Below, piece by piece: positions 33,380 to 42,777 of a stretch of DNA of 64,000 nucleotides. The position numbers were made by a program, and so were the translations under genes. The stretch comes from Paracoccaceae bacterium (GTDB lineage Bacteria; Pseudomonadota; Alphaproteobacteria; Rhodobacterales; Rhodobacteraceae). The notes beneath the pieces are model-generated. The model saw only the letters and a program-made list of their open reading frames with translations, did no database searches and had not been told where the DNA came from. How positions within the stretch are numbered: the first letter of the stretch is position 1; each line of letters opens with the position of its first letter. The stretch is from assembly GCA_016744015.1 (NCBI GenBank), contig JADGFD010000011.1:28121-92120 (forward strand), given 5' to 3'.

Positions 33380-36300
33380 ATGGCAAAACCAGACAAGGCG
33401 ACTCTCAAAAGTGAAGGGGAAGCGCTTAAAACCGTTATCGCGCAAGCCCGTAAAAAAACACTGAACTTTGCGCTATTGCAGGGCAAAGATACCATGTATC
33501 TTGAAACCCATCTCAAGAAAAACACCGGTATGCTCCGCAAGGAAGCCAAGAAAAAGGGCGGTGGGCCAAAGGCGGCTGTGGGGCTGATGAATGTTGAGGG
33601 GAAGAAAATAATCTTCTCAGTTGAAGAAGAGCCGCCGGGCACCTTCCCCAAGCTGGCAAAAAAGTTTTTTATGGCGCGCGGATTGCCGATGCAGGTGGCA
33701 TTTAGGCTGCCCGATGGGTCTATGCTTGAAGATAGCGAAGGGGAGCCGGCGGCCACCCCCGCCGGTGCCAGCAGCACAGAGCCTGTTGCAACACCGATTG
33801 AAAAGACCAAGGCCAAATTCACCACGCTTGAAGCCGCTCTGGCTAGCATGCAGCCCACGCTTGGTGCCAAAAATAAAGCGGCGCTGGCGCAATTGCTTAT
33901 CCAAGTGCGGGCTGATGTGGGCAGCGGCGATTTGGCAAAAGCGCAAACGGCGCTTAAGGAGCTACAATCCGCTATGGCTGCGGTTAAAGCCAAGCAGGAA
34001 AAAGATAAAGAGACGCTGAAAGCTGCGGCTACCAGCCTTAAGGATTCCGGTATTTCAGCGGTGCAAAAGGAAGGCTTGCTAAAAATTGCCTTGGCCCGCC
34101 CCAAGGCCTTTGAGGCCTCGCTAAAGGCGCTGAAAGCTATTGATAAAGGGCTAAAGCCACTTGATTGCACCCCGGAGGGGCTGGCCAAAGCGAAAAAAGC
34201 GGCTGATGACGAAAAGGCCAAGTTCGACCTGCTCACAACAGCGGCCAAACAAGCCAAAGCCAAATTTGAGGAAGCAAAGCTAGCGGCCACCAAAGCCTCT
34301 GCGGCTGCCGATAAAGCGTCAGACACCGCGACAAAGCTGCTAGATTCACTCAACAAGGTCGAAGTCGCCGTTGCCAAAATGACACCCGAACAGCTGGCCG
34401 CCATGACACCCGAGCAAAAGCAATCCATTGCTGACCTCAAGCTTAAGCTCAAAACCGCCGAAGCTGCCGAGCAGGCCGCCGAAGCCGAGCGCGATAAAAA
34501 AGAGGCCGAACGCGACAAGCTAGAAGATAAGAGTGAAGACGCGGGCTTGAAAGCCGACCAAAGCAAACCAAAACTTCAGGCTGCCAACAAGACGCTGAAA
34601 GATACGCAAAAAGGCGTGGCTGATAAAAAGCTGCTGACCGATGCCATGACCAACGGCGTGCTATCCCCCGATGCCCCCAACCCGATGAGTGACGCCGACA
34701 CCGCAACCATCGCCAATGCCTATTCTGTTGGCAGTAAATTTGGCGCTTCGGCCATAAATATGGTGCGCACAACGGATAACCGCGCCAATATTGTTGACGG
34801 TGTTTCCCGCCTGACCAAAGGCGCGCAAAACGAATTTAAGGATAGCAGCGGGCGGGCCTATGGCACGCCCAAAAGCCGCGAATCCTACGCGACCAACGCG
34901 CTGCAAACAGGCGCAGCCGTGGGCGGCGAGCATTTCAAAAAAATGGATGCTTATATTGCCGCTGGCGGCCTAAACAAGCCCGGGCCTGTGACCTATCCTT
35001 CCCCCCCGACTTGGGAAAATATGGCCAACACCCGTGCAAGCCATGTGGGGGCCTCTATGCTGGACGGGGCTGGCAAGCTGGACCCGGCAAGCGCCAAAGC
35101 CAAAACCGCCGTAGCGGATATGAGCTTCCACCCCACCTCTATGTGGAATGTGCAGCCTGACCTGATCAAGCATTTTAACCAGATGTCAGGTAAAATGTCT
35201 GACCCTGCACATAAAACCAAATGCCAAGCCGCGCTTGACGGCATTACCACCCCTCCGACTTCGGCGACCGGCAAAGGGCTGGTTGCAAAAGACGTGGATA
35301 AGCCCGCCGGAAGCCTTACAAAAGACGATGCTAAACAGGCGGTTATGGGGGCCATGTTTACCCCGCTTAAACAAGGCCCCGTTGGCTCTTGCTTTGCCAC
35401 CGGCCCCGCCCGCGCCATGCAGCTACAGGACCCGGGCAGCGCCATGAAAGGGCTGGCACAAATCGCCGTGAGCGGCAAGCTTACCTCAAAAGGCAACTCG
35501 GTGCCCATTAAAGCGGTGCGCAATAGCAGCGACCCAAAGCTGAACAAACTGCCGCCGGCTGATAACCAGCTCCTGCGCTCTTGGGAATACACCATCGCCA
35601 CCGCCTCGGCGCAAATCACCAATGCCCGCGAAAAAGGCAAGCTCAAGAAAAGCCTGTTTACCGACCCAAAAAGCATGGCCGGTATCGCTAAGCTTTACCC
35701 CAACGCCAAATGGGCCGAGGTGCGCACAAAACTGGAAGCCGCGGTGAAAACCAACCTCACCTTCCGTTATAATGCCACCGCTGTGATTGAAAAGTCCGCC
35801 GATGGATCCTCAACCAAAGGCAATTTTGAAATCATCGACAAAACCGCCACCGGCGAAGCGTCTATGCTGACAACAAAAGAGAAATTTGTGGCTGCCATAA
35901 CCAAAATGGCACTTACGGCTTTGGGGGAAACCAAAGACACGGATATTGGCAAAAAGATTATTGCCCATTGCAAAAGTGACGCCTTCATCAACGCTATTTG
36001 CCCTGACAAATACAAACCATGGGAGCTTGGTGGTGGCGGGTATAGCAAATCGGTGGCCAAGGCTCTGGAGGGCGGCAACCCCAAAAGTGAATATGTGGTG
36101 CCGCCGCCAAGCCAAAGCCAAAGCAAGGGCGCGCGCACCAAGGATGTGACTGTCGGCCTGATCAAAAGCTTTGATGGGAATACATCCGGAGATGATCTTA
36201 CCGAGCTTAGCGTTTCGGGCATTCATGGCTTTAACGGCCTGCCTAACCACCCGTCGCTTGACAAGCTCAAGGGCGGAGACACGGCTGCCAAAGTTGATAA

Positions 36301-36862
36301 GCATCTCGTTAAACCCGGCCAAAAAATCGCCGCGACCAAGCTCAAGCTGGGCAAAGCGCAAATGATTTTTGAAAGACAAATCAGAGAAGCCGAAAAATGG
36401 AGCCTCGGTGACGAGGGGGTTAACCTGATCAAAACGGCACTGGCGCTCAAACCCACGGGTGAGGTTACTCCAAAAGAGCTAAAAGCCCTTGTGGATACCG
36501 CCATGGCCCCGCTGAAAGCGCTGATGACAAAGCAACGGGTGGCCAAGTGGAAAAAGAAACAAACCGATGCAGGCAAAACGGTTTCTGATGCTGATTTGGC
36601 CAAGCAAAAAAAGGCTTGGGACAAAGCGGGCGATACTTCGGTTAACAATGCCTATGATAACGAAATCATCGTGCAAACCGCCCCACCCGAATTTACCATC
36701 GCAGATACAAACTGGGGCAAAAACAGGAACCACATGTTTTTTGTCATTATCGCGGACCCGATTTCGGGAGAGCCAAAGCTGTTTAAAAAAGAGATGCCCA
36801 GCGGAAAGTTATCCGCCATGGAAGAAAAATGGACCAAAGCCGCATGGCTACAGGTTAAATAA
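33380..36862 (+). CDS. Large Lys/Ala-rich protein with papain-like Cys motif; function unknown
   Basis: 1160 residues, no signal peptide. Residues about 10-115 form a compact N-terminal domain (ARKKTLNFALLQGKDTMYLE, FSVEEEPPGTFPKLAKKFFM). A Pro/Ala/Thr linker (117-148) and a long Lys/Ala/Glu-rich helical, probably coiled-coil region (150-410) follow. The C-terminal half has QGPVGSCFATGPARAMQ with Cys671, like the Cys loop of papain-fold peptidases, and near the end DTNWGKNRNHMFFVIIADP with His1118, which could complete a Cys-His site. Gene order (acidic small protein next, then a DUF2235 fragment) suggests a polymorphic effector or toxin, for example of a type VI system, but no VgrG, Hcp or PAAR is here. 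I cannot assign a family. Confidence 0.8.
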   Translation: MAKPDKATLKSEGEALKTVIAQARKKTLNFALLQGKDTMYLETHLKKNTGMLRKEAKKKGGGPKAAVGLMNVEGKKIIFSVEEEPPGTFPKLAKKFFMARGLPMQVAFRLPDGSMLEDSEGEPAATPAGASSTEPVATPIEKTKAKFTTLEAALASMQPTLGAKNKAALAQLLIQVRADVGSGDLAKAQTALKELQSAMAAVKAKQEKDKETLKAAATSLKDSGISAVQKEGLLKIALARPKAFEASLKALKAIDKGLKPLDCTPEGLAKAKKAADDEKAKFDLLTTAAKQAKAKFEEAKLAATKASAAADKASDTATKLLDSLNKVEVAVAKMTPEQLAAMTPEQKQSIADLKLKLKTAEAAEQAAEAERDKKEAERDKLEDKSEDAGLKADQSKPKLQAANKTLKDTQKGVADKKLLTDAMTNGVLSPDAPNPMSDADTATIANAYSVGSKFGASAINMVRTTDNRANIVDGVSRLTKGAQNEFKDSSGRAYGTPKSRESYATNALQTGAAVGGEHFKKMDAYIAAGGLNKPGPVTYPSPPTWENMANTRASHVGASMLDGAGKLDPASAKAKTAVADMSFHPTSMWNVQPDLIKHFNQMSGKMSDPAHKTKCQAALDGITTPPTSATGKGLVAKDVDKPAGSLTKDDAKQAVMGAMFTPLKQGPVGSCFATGPARAMQLQDPGSAMKGLAQIAVSGKLTSKGNSVPIKAVRNSSDPKLNKLPPADNQLLRSWEYTIATASAQITNAREKGKLKKSLFTDPKSMAGIAKLYPNAKWAEVRTKLEAAVKTNLTFRYNATAVIEKSADGSSTKGNFEIIDKTATGEASMLTTKEKFVAAITKMALTALGETKDTDIGKKIIAHCKSDAFINAICPDKYKPWELGGGGYSKSVAKALEGGNPKSEYVVPPPSQSQSKGARTKDVTVGLIKSFDGNTSGDDLTELSVSGIHGFNGLPNHPSLDKLKGGDTAAKVDKHLVKPGQKIAATKLKLGKAQMIFERQIREAEKWSLGDEGVNLIKTALALKPTGEVTPKELKALVDTAMAPLKALMTKQRVAKWKKKQTDAGKTVSDADLAKQKKAWDKAGDTSVNNAYDNEIIVQTAPPEFTIADTNWGKNRNHMFFVIIADPISGEPKLFKKEMPSGKLSAMEEKWTKAAWLQVK

Positions 36863-36877
36863 TTAAGGAGCTAGAAT

Positions 36878-37312
36878 ATGGCAAATGAACTTCCCTATAT
36901 CGGCTTCGGAACCGACGACAATGGCGCAAAAATGGGTGTGATTGGTGCGGAGACCTATGGCTCGGTTGCGGCCATGCTCATCGCGCGCGCCTCGATGGCC
37001 AATGAGCCGGTGTCACTGGCGGCTGCGCTTAACCATTTTGATGAAAACGGCGACGATTTTGACGTCATCACCGACCCCGCGGCCTATAAAGCCGATTTTT
37101 TGCAACGCTATGCGGCGGAAGAGGAAATGGACTGGGACCAGTTCACCGCCCGCCTGAGCGACTTTGAGCTGCCTGATTTTGAGCAGCTCACCGCGCCCAC
37201 AGTTTCCGGTGGCCAAATCAACTTTTGCGCCAATCACCTCGGGCTCGAGGCCCCTTACCGCGTGACAGGTCTCGCAGATGGCAGTGCCCCGCTCGCCTAT
37301 CAGCCGATTTAG
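36878..37312 (+). CDS. Small acidic protein, possible partner of the large upstream protein
   Basis: 144 residues, rich in Asp/Glu (for example HFDENGDDFDVITDP, RYAAEEEMDWDQF), with no signal peptide and no family I recognise. It starts 16 bases after the large basic protein, with AAGGAG well placed before the ATG, so the pair is co-translated. A small acidic protein right after a large basic protein with a peptidase-like site is the usual arrangement of an immunity protein or inhibitor. That is inference from layout; an adaptor or chaperone is equally open. Confidence 0.72.
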   Translation: MANELPYIGFGTDDNGAKMGVIGAETYGSVAAMLIARASMANEPVSLAAALNHFDENGDDFDVITDPAAYKADFLQRYAAEEEMDWDQFTARLSDFELPDFEQLTAPTVSGGQINFCANHLGLEAPYRVTGLADGSAPLAYQPI

Positions 37313-37354
37313 CAAGGTAAGCTTGATTTATCTACCCTTGGTAGAGAGATCGCC

Positions 37355-37687
37355 ATGGCAAAAAAGAAAATCGTCATCCTGATGGATGGCACATCCAACC
37401 AGATAAGCGCCAAGCGCACCAATATCCTGCGCCTATATGGCACGCTGGAAAAAAGCCCTGATCAAATCGTGTTTTATGACCCGGGCGTCGGCACGCTCGG
37501 AGCCAAAAAAAAGCGGGGGCTCTCAAAACCGCTTGATACTCTTAGGCTTTTATTTGGTAAGGGCTTGCTCAAAAACGTGTTGAAGGCCTACCGCTTTTTT
37601 GTCGAAAACTTTCAATACGAGGCAACAACCGATAAAAAAACCTGCCGGATAGCTGGCAGAAAGAGCCCTAAGCCAAGGCGACCTTAA
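37355..37687 (+). pseudogene. DUF2235 (Tle1-type lipase) gene, truncated after the N-terminal third
   Basis: 110-residue frame that starts KKKIVILMDGTSNQISAKRTNILRLYGTLE and continues DQIVFYDPGVGTLG...VLKAYRFFVENFQYEATTD. This is the N-terminal region of DUF2235 alpha/beta hydrolases, the domain of Tle1 type VI phospholipase effectors. The next expected segment, with the GFSRGA catalytic Ser, is absent: from about 37630 the frame runs through the purH terminator hairpin and ends on the purH stop. It is a 3'-deleted gene, 42 bases after the small acidic protein. Confidence 0.75.
37634..37659 (-). terminator. Rho-independent terminator of purH
   Basis: On the minus strand CTGCC...GGCAG (37642-37659) forms a short GC stem and is followed by seven T residues (37634-37640). 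It lies 25 bases past the purH stop, inside the end of the truncated DUF2235 frame. Confidence 0.7.
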
Positions 37688-39276
37688 TGCCTAAAGTGGC
37701 GCATGCCGGTATATACCATGGCCAAGCCGGCCTCATCAGCCGCATCAATCACCTCTTGGTCCCGCATGGAGCCTCCGGGCTGGATAACAGCGGTGGCCCC
37801 CGCTTCAGCGGCGGTAACTAACCCATCCGCAAAAGGGAAAAACGCATCAGACGCCACGACCGAGCCAATGGTGGGCGCTTCGGAAAGCCCGAGTACCTCG
37901 GCCATATCCTGCGCCTTTCGCGCCGCAATCCGCGTGCTGTCTACACGGCTCATCTGCCCCGCGCCAATCCCCACGGTCGCGCCGTTTTTCACATAAACAA
38001 TCGCGTTTGATTTCACATGCTTTGCTACTTTCCAGGCAAACAGCAAATCCGCCATTTCAGCATCAGATGGCGCGCGCTTGGTCACCACTTTCAAATCCTC
38101 CGGCAGCACAATCCCGTTGTCTTTATCCTGCACCAGCCAGCCGCCAGAAACCTTACGCCAAGTTTGCGAGGCGTCCGCCACATCGGGCAAACCACCCGTG
38201 ACTAGTAACCGCAGGTTCTTCTTCTTGGCAAATATCTCGCGAGCCTCATCCGAAACTTCGGGCGCGATCACGACTTCGGTAAATATCTTGGTAATTTCTG
38301 CTGCCGTATCGGCTTCAAGCCGCTGATTAAGCGCGATAATACCGCCAAAAGGCGAAACATTATCGCAGTTAAAGGCGTTTTGGTAAGCTTCAATCATACT
38401 GCTGCCGCGCGCCACGCCGCAAGGGTTGGCATGTTTGATAATTGCACAAGCGGGGCCTTGGGCGGGGTCAAATTCTGCCACCAGTTCAATTGCGGCGTCC
38501 GTGTCATTGATGTTGTTGTAGGAAAGCTCTTTGCCCTGCAACTGCTCGGCCGTGGCCACACCGGGGCGGCTAGAGCCATCGGTATAAAACGAAGCCGCTT
38601 GATGCGGGTTTTCGCCATAGCGCAAGCTCTGCGCCAACGTGCCAGCAACGGCACGGCGGCGCGGGGTATCCACACCAATAGCCTCGGCCATCCATGTGCT
38701 CACCGCAGCATCATAAGCCCCCGTGCGGGCAAAGGCGATTTGGGCGCGTTTTTTGCGAAATTTCGGGCAGGTCGCGCCATTATGCTGGGCCATGTCACCA
38801 AGCAAAACATCGTAATCTTCAACATCCACAATTGTGGTGACAAATCCGTGGTTTTTAGCCGCCGCGCGGATCATCGCAGGGCCGCCAATATCAATATTTT
38901 CAATGCAGGTATCATAATCCGCCCCAGCCGCCACTGTGGCCTCAAACGGATAAAGATTTACCACCAGCAAATCAATCGCGCCAATGCCGTGGGCCTCCAT
39001 GGCCTCAATATGCTCAGGGTTATCACGCAGCGCCAGCAACCCGCCATGCACATTTGGATGCAGGGTTTTTACCCGCCCATCCATCATTTCAGGGAAATTT
39101 GTGATGTCAGATACATCAACAACCGGCAGGCCAGCGCCCCGCAGCGCCTTGGCGGTGCCACCGGTTGAAAGCAGTTCAACGCCAAATTTATGCAGTTTTT
39201 GCGCTAGTTCAACAAGCCCCGATTTATCAGAAACGGAAAGCAGAGCGCGGCAGATGGGGAGGTTTTGGGAAGGCAT
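37684..39276 (-). CDS. purH: Bifunctional AICAR transformylase / IMP cyclohydrolase
   Basis: 530 residues, standard length. N-terminal MGS-like cyclohydrolase domain ([57 protein letters not shown]). The C-terminal transformylase has [13 protein letters not shown], the catalytic [11 protein letters not shown] and a final [32 protein letters not shown]. It performs the last two steps of IMP synthesis. It converges with the truncated DUF2235 frame and is followed upstream (minus strand) by the heparinase-like and rsmB genes, the usual Rhodobacterales order. Confidence 0.97.
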   Translation of the reverse strand: MPSQNLPICRALLSVSDKSGLVELAQKLHKFGVELLSTGGTAKALRGAGLPVVDVSDITNFPEMMDGRVKTLHPNVHGGLLALRDNPEHIEAMEAHGIGAIDLLVVNLYPFEATVAAGADYDTCIENIDIGGPAMIRAAAKNHGFVTTIVDVEDYDVLLGDMAQHNGATCPKFRKKRAQIAFARTGAYDAAVSTWMAEAIGVDTPRRRAVAGTLAQSLRYGENPHQAASFYTDGSSRPGVATAEQLQGKELSYNNINDTDAAIELVAEFDPAQGPACAIIKHANPCGVARGSSMIEAYQNAFNCDNVSPFGGIIALNQRLEADTAAEITKIFTEVVIAPEVSDEAREIFAKKKNLRLLVTGGLPDVADASQTWRKVSGGWLVQDKDNGIVLPEDLKVVTKRAPSDAEMADLLFAWKVAKHVKSNAIVYVKNGATVGIGAGQMSRVDSTRIAARKAQDMAEVLGLSEAPTIGSVVASDAFFPFADGLVTAAEAGATAVIQPGGSMRDQEVIDAADEAGLAMVYTGMRHFRH

Positions 39277-39307
39277 TTACTTTTCCTGTATAGGAGGTGG
39301 AAATGAG

Positions 39308-40900
39308 CTAGGTTTTTGTGAAACGCCAGCGAATGGCGCCTACATAGTCCAGCGTGCGCCCCATCACAACTATTTGTTTGGTCGCACGTGGCGCGGTGTG
39401 CGTGCGGTCAAGGTAAACCGAGTCCAACAAGCAGGTCAGGCCGCCCTCCTGCTCAAAGGCCCACCCTTCCGCATTTGGAAGCGTGAGGGCAATACCGTGC
39501 TCGTTTTTCTCGGCCTCTACCTCGGGATGGAGATGAAAATGCAGCATAAAAGAATGGCCGCGATTTGGCTGAGAAAGCACATCGACCGGGTGAGGGCAGT
39601 CCTCAAGCGGCACTGAGGGGAACAACCGATCTTCGCCACTGAACTGCTGGCCATTGATGGCGACCAATATGCGGCGCTCATAGGTGAGGCCAAAGCGCTT
39701 GTTAAAGCCCTCGTGTCGCGTCGAAAGCCAAATGCTTTCAATGTCTTGCGCGCGTTTAGATTGCACCTTTTCCGGTGCAGGGCCTTGGCCTTCAACGGTA
39801 AGCGCATTATGCGCCGCGGCTTGTGCACAGGCTTTGGCCCACGCCCCGCCTTGCCGCGCACCGGGCCCGCAATTGCTGAGCATTGGCCAGCGGCCAGATG
39901 CCATTTCAAAACCCAGTGGGCTAACGTGGTGATCAGGCGAGGCCGCTGCATCCATTATCACCGTAATGCGCCCCGCCGAAAGCCGCTCATAGCCCATAAA
40001 CTGTGTGCGCGTTTTGCTAGCGCGCAGCCCCGCATCCGCCAGAGATTGATCCAACTGGCCCTCAACCCCGCGCCCACCGCCATGAAACCGCGCCAAACCA
40101 CCATCACCAAAGCGCAGCGCCCGCAGGCCCGGGGCCATGCGCTCTAGTGCACCTGCAATGGCAGGGTCGGCAGGGTGGCCGGTGGCGTCTTGCAGTTTAG
40201 CGATCCATGTAAGCAAGGTAAAAACCTCGGCCAGTGCTTCAGGCGTGCGGGAAGGGATGCTACCATCCTCACCAATCCACGCGTGGCAGCTGGCGGCCAG
40301 CCCTTTGAGCGCGGGCCGCAGGGCATATTCACAGCCCTCTAGGCTAAGCCCTGCATAAACCATCCCTGTTAGCGCCGTGAATTTTTCCAGCCCTTCTGGC
40401 GTGGCTTTCCAGTTGTTTGACAAAAAACTGACATGCCGTCCGAGGCTTTTAAAAACCATGGTGGATTGCTTGGGGGAAAGCCCCTTGAGCAAAAACATGG
40501 CGTGCGAACACCAATGGATCACGCGCTGCCCCACTAGCCTCGGCTCCCAACCAACAGTGTTTCTCTGGCCAAAGCCCCCAATCCACTCCAACAGCCACTT
40601 TTGCGCCTGTTTTCGCGCCGCGCCATCCCCGATAGCAGCAAGGTCATCAAGCCAAGCAAAGCTTTGGGTGGCCTCAAGAAAGGCCATGCTCGGCGGGCGC
40701 AGGTTCCAGATAGAGCTTTCAGCCCCCTCCACCACCTGCCCGGCAAAAATAAACTGCCCCGCCAATAGCTGCTCGCCGCGCACAAATGAGCCAATAGCCC
40801 GTGGCTCTGGGTGGTGCAAAAAGCTACGCGGGGCGGCGCGCAGGCTTTTGAGGCTGGTAAAGCGCCAGCTTGGCTTTTTGGCAGTGTTGGCTTCAGGCAT
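39308..40900 (-). CDS. Heparinase II/III-like protein
   Basis: 530 residues. The N-terminal alpha/alpha toroid part (FLEATQSFAWLDDLAAI, WLLEWIGGFGQRNTVGWEPRLVGQRVIHWCSHAMFLL) and the C-terminal beta-sandwich domain with MGYERLSAGRITVIMDAAASPDHHVSPLGFEMASGRWPMLSNCGP and AHNALTVEGQGP are typical of the Heparinase_II/III family as found beside purH and rsmB in Rhodobacterales. Its real substrate is not known; a role in envelope polysaccharide turnover is inferred from the fold. No signal peptide is apparent at the chosen start. Confidence 0.88.
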   Translation of the reverse strand: MPEANTAKKPSWRFTSLKSLRAAPRSFLHHPEPRAIGSFVRGEQLLAGQFIFAGQVVEGAESSIWNLRPPSMAFLEATQSFAWLDDLAAIGDGAARKQAQKWLLEWIGGFGQRNTVGWEPRLVGQRVIHWCSHAMFLLKGLSPKQSTMVFKSLGRHVSFLSNNWKATPEGLEKFTALTGMVYAGLSLEGCEYALRPALKGLAASCHAWIGEDGSIPSRTPEALAEVFTLLTWIAKLQDATGHPADPAIAGALERMAPGLRALRFGDGGLARFHGGGRGVEGQLDQSLADAGLRASKTRTQFMGYERLSAGRITVIMDAAASPDHHVSPLGFEMASGRWPMLSNCGPGARQGGAWAKACAQAAAHNALTVEGQGPAPEKVQSKRAQDIESIWLSTRHEGFNKRFGLTYERRILVAINGQQFSGEDRLFPSVPLEDCPHPVDVLSQPNRGHSFMLHFHLHPEVEAEKNEHGIALTLPNAEGWAFEQEGGLTCLLDSVYLDRTHTAPRATKQIVVMGRTLDYVGAIRWRFTKT

Positions 40901-41021
40901 AGGGAAATCGCAATTTGTGCCGTTGAAACCCTTGCTTAAGGTGTGACCTGCAAAAAGTCACCCTAGATTTTGCATGGCCTGCGCGCAATTTCTGATTTTT
41001 TTCAGCGGTTAGCACGGTTCA

Positions 41022-41061
41022 GTAACTGACTTCACTAAACTAGTTTAGTGAAGTCAGTTAC
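41022..41061. repeat. 40-bp perfect palindrome
   Basis: GTAACTGACTTCACTAAACT at 41022-41041 is followed directly by its exact reverse complement to 41061; the symmetry breaks at the next base on both sides. It sits in the 208-base gap between rsmB and the heparinase-like gene. There is no T-run on either strand and no gene overlap. Possible roles are an operator, a cruciform or protein-binding site, or a resolution/attachment site. Confidence 0.85.
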
Positions 41062-41108
41062 AATCACATTTTCTATCCTAATATCAAATCGTTACATGCT
41101 AAACTATG

Positions 41109-42395
41109 CTACGTTTTCTTGCGAATTTTAGCCATATAAAACCCGTCCATCCCGCCGTGCTCTGCCCAGTAATCAGGCCGCAGCCGCAAGCCGCCCTTGG
41201 CGTCGCGCCAATCAGCGTCCACGCCCTCGGCTCTAGCCTCTAGCTGCTCAAAATCTGGGTGCGTGGCCAGAAAGGCTTCAACTTGGTCTTCGCCCTCCTC
41301 AGGGAAAAGCGAACAGGTGCAAAAAATAATTTCGCCTGCCGGTTTAAGCCAATTAGCCGCTTCGGCCAGCATGTCTTTTTGCAGATTCAGAAGCGTATTC
41401 AGCGCCATTTCCTTTTTTGCATAAGGCAAATCAGGGTGGCGGCGGATGGTGCCGGTGGCGGAACAAGGCGCATCAAGCAATATAGCATCAAACAATTTAG
41501 GTGGCGCGTAATCCAATACATCCGACACCACAACTTTGGCTTTGAGTTCCACCCGCGCCAGATTTTCGCGCAGTCGCTCCATGCGGGCCGGTGCAAGGTC
41601 CAGTGCGGTTACGTCAGCACCCGCCGCTGCCAGTTGCATGGTTTTGCCGCCGGGCGCTGCGCAGAGGTCGAGCACGGTTTTCCCCGAGATATCTCCCAAG
41701 AGTTTAGCAGGAATGGCCGCGGCAGCGTCTTGCACCCACCACGCGCCTTCGCCAAAGCCTGGCATCGCCGAGATTTGGCCCCATTCTTTAAGCCGCAAGC
41801 TGCCTGTGGGCAAAATCTCGGCCTCAAGCGCCTGGCGCAGGGCCTCGACATCCACGCTTGGATGCAGCGAAATATCCAAGGGCGCGCCCGTTTCATGCGC
41901 CGCTTCAAACGCCGCCACGGCCTTACGGCCATAGGTTTTGGCCAAAGGTTTCGCAAGATTGGCGGGCAGCGGCGTTGGCTCAAGGTCAGGCCACATCTCC
42001 GGGCCATGCTCAGCCACGCGCCGCGCCACCGCATTGGCCAGCCCTGAAAGATGCTGGGTTTGGCGGTTGTTTTTCACCAAGCGCACAGCGGCGTCTACCG
42101 CTGCATGCGGGGCAATACCATCAACCAGCAATTCACAAGCCGCCAGCCGCAAAGCATTTCGCGCATAAATCGGCGGCTCTTTTTGCAAAAACTGATCCAA
42201 CACCGTGTCTATTCGGCCAAGGTGGCGCAAAGTATCGCTCGCAAGGCTCTGGGCGCGGGCTTTACCCTGCGGCGGCAGGCTGGCCAAAGGGCCGTGGCTT
42301 GACTGGATCAGGTCAGACAAAAGCCGCCCTTCTTCCAAAACACCTTTAAGCAAGTTAGCCGCCGCGAGGCGCGGGGCAAATCCGGGAACAGCCAT
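41109..42395 (-). CDS. rsmB: 16S rRNA m5C967 methyltransferase RsmB
   Basis: 428 residues. N-terminal NusB-like helical domain (RLAAANLLKGVLEEGRLLSDLI) followed by a RsmB catalytic domain. SAM loop LDLCAAPGGKTMQLAAAG, then LLDAPCSATGTIRRHPDLPY with one catalytic Cys and IIFCTCSLFPEEGEDQV with the other. It methylates C967 of 16S rRNA. The C-terminal DYWAEHGGMDGFYMAKIRK is typical. Start ATG 42395. Confidence 0.95.
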   Translation of the reverse strand: MAVPGFAPRLAAANLLKGVLEEGRLLSDLIQSSHGPLASLPPQGKARAQSLASDTLRHLGRIDTVLDQFLQKEPPIYARNALRLAACELLVDGIAPHAAVDAAVRLVKNNRQTQHLSGLANAVARRVAEHGPEMWPDLEPTPLPANLAKPLAKTYGRKAVAAFEAAHETGAPLDISLHPSVDVEALRQALEAEILPTGSLRLKEWGQISAMPGFGEGAWWVQDAAAAIPAKLLGDISGKTVLDLCAAPGGKTMQLAAAGADVTALDLAPARMERLRENLARVELKAKVVVSDVLDYAPPKLFDAILLDAPCSATGTIRRHPDLPYAKKEMALNTLLNLQKDMLAEAANWLKPAGEIIFCTCSLFPEEGEDQVEAFLATHPDFEQLEARAEGVDADWRDAKGGLRLRPDYWAEHGGMDGFYMAKIRKKT

Positions 42396-42425
42396 TCAAA
42401 TCTCCTATTTCCACCCCGCCTTACA

Positions 42426-42520
42426 GCGTTTTCGGTTTACATGGAAGCAAATCTAATCGCCATTCGCGTTTGAGCGTAGCGAAAGGCAGTGAATGGCGAT
42501 TCTATGTTAACCGAAAACGC
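42426..42520. repeat. Compound inverted repeat, ~95 bp
   Basis: Outer arms GCGTTTTCGGTTTACAT (42426-42442) and ATGTTAACCGAAAACGC (42504-42520) match at 16 of 17 positions. Inner arms AATCGCCATTC (42455-42465) and GAATGGCGATT (42491-42501) match exactly. The spacing is asymmetric, so a folded RNA or DNA would carry a bulge. It fills most of the gap between rsmB and the DUF1674 gene and may be a small non-autonomous repeat or a regulatory structure. Confidence 0.75.
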
Positions 42521-42593
42521 ATTTGCCCAAACACGCCCAAACGCAAAGCCGATTCTCCTTGCACTGCCCTGCCTCGCGGCCTTATTTACCCCC

Positions 42594-42767
42594 ATGGATA
42601 AAGAAACCCGCATAAAAGAAGCCGCCGCCCGCGCGCTAAAAGAGGCCGAGGCCCGCAAAGCCAAAGCCAAACCCCAAGACCTGCCCGAAGAGCTAGGGGG
42701 CCGCGACGGACCAGAGCCGATAAGATTTGGCGACTGGGAGAAAAAGGGCATTGCCAGCGATTTTTAA
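42594..42767 (+). CDS. DUF1674 protein (SDHAF4-like assembly factor)
   Basis: 57 residues from ATG 42594. Charged N-terminal helix (IKEAAARALKEAEARKAKAK) then the invariant C-terminus GPEPIRFGDWEKKGIASDF, which defines DUF1674/SDHAF4. In eukaryotes and alphaproteobacteria it helps insert the flavinylated subunit of succinate dehydrogenase. A longer frame to 42489 would run through the inverted repeat, so the short form is preferred. It ends ten bases before the end of the convergent gene. Confidence 0.88.
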   Translation: MDKETRIKEAAARALKEAEARKAKAKPQDLPEELGGRDGPEPIRFGDWEKKGIASDF

Positions 42768-42777
42768 AATCAAGGCA

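Noticed and set aside
33328..34566. 412-residue Ser/Ala-rich open frame on the minus strand
   Set aside because: It is the antisense of the Lys/Ala-rich coding region of the 33380 gene; the composition follows from complementing AAA/AAG/GCC-type codons, and there is no ribosome-binding site or family match.
38380..39168. 262-residue plus-strand frame opposite purH
   Set aside because: Lies wholly within purH, which has full family motifs on the minus strand; a shadow frame.
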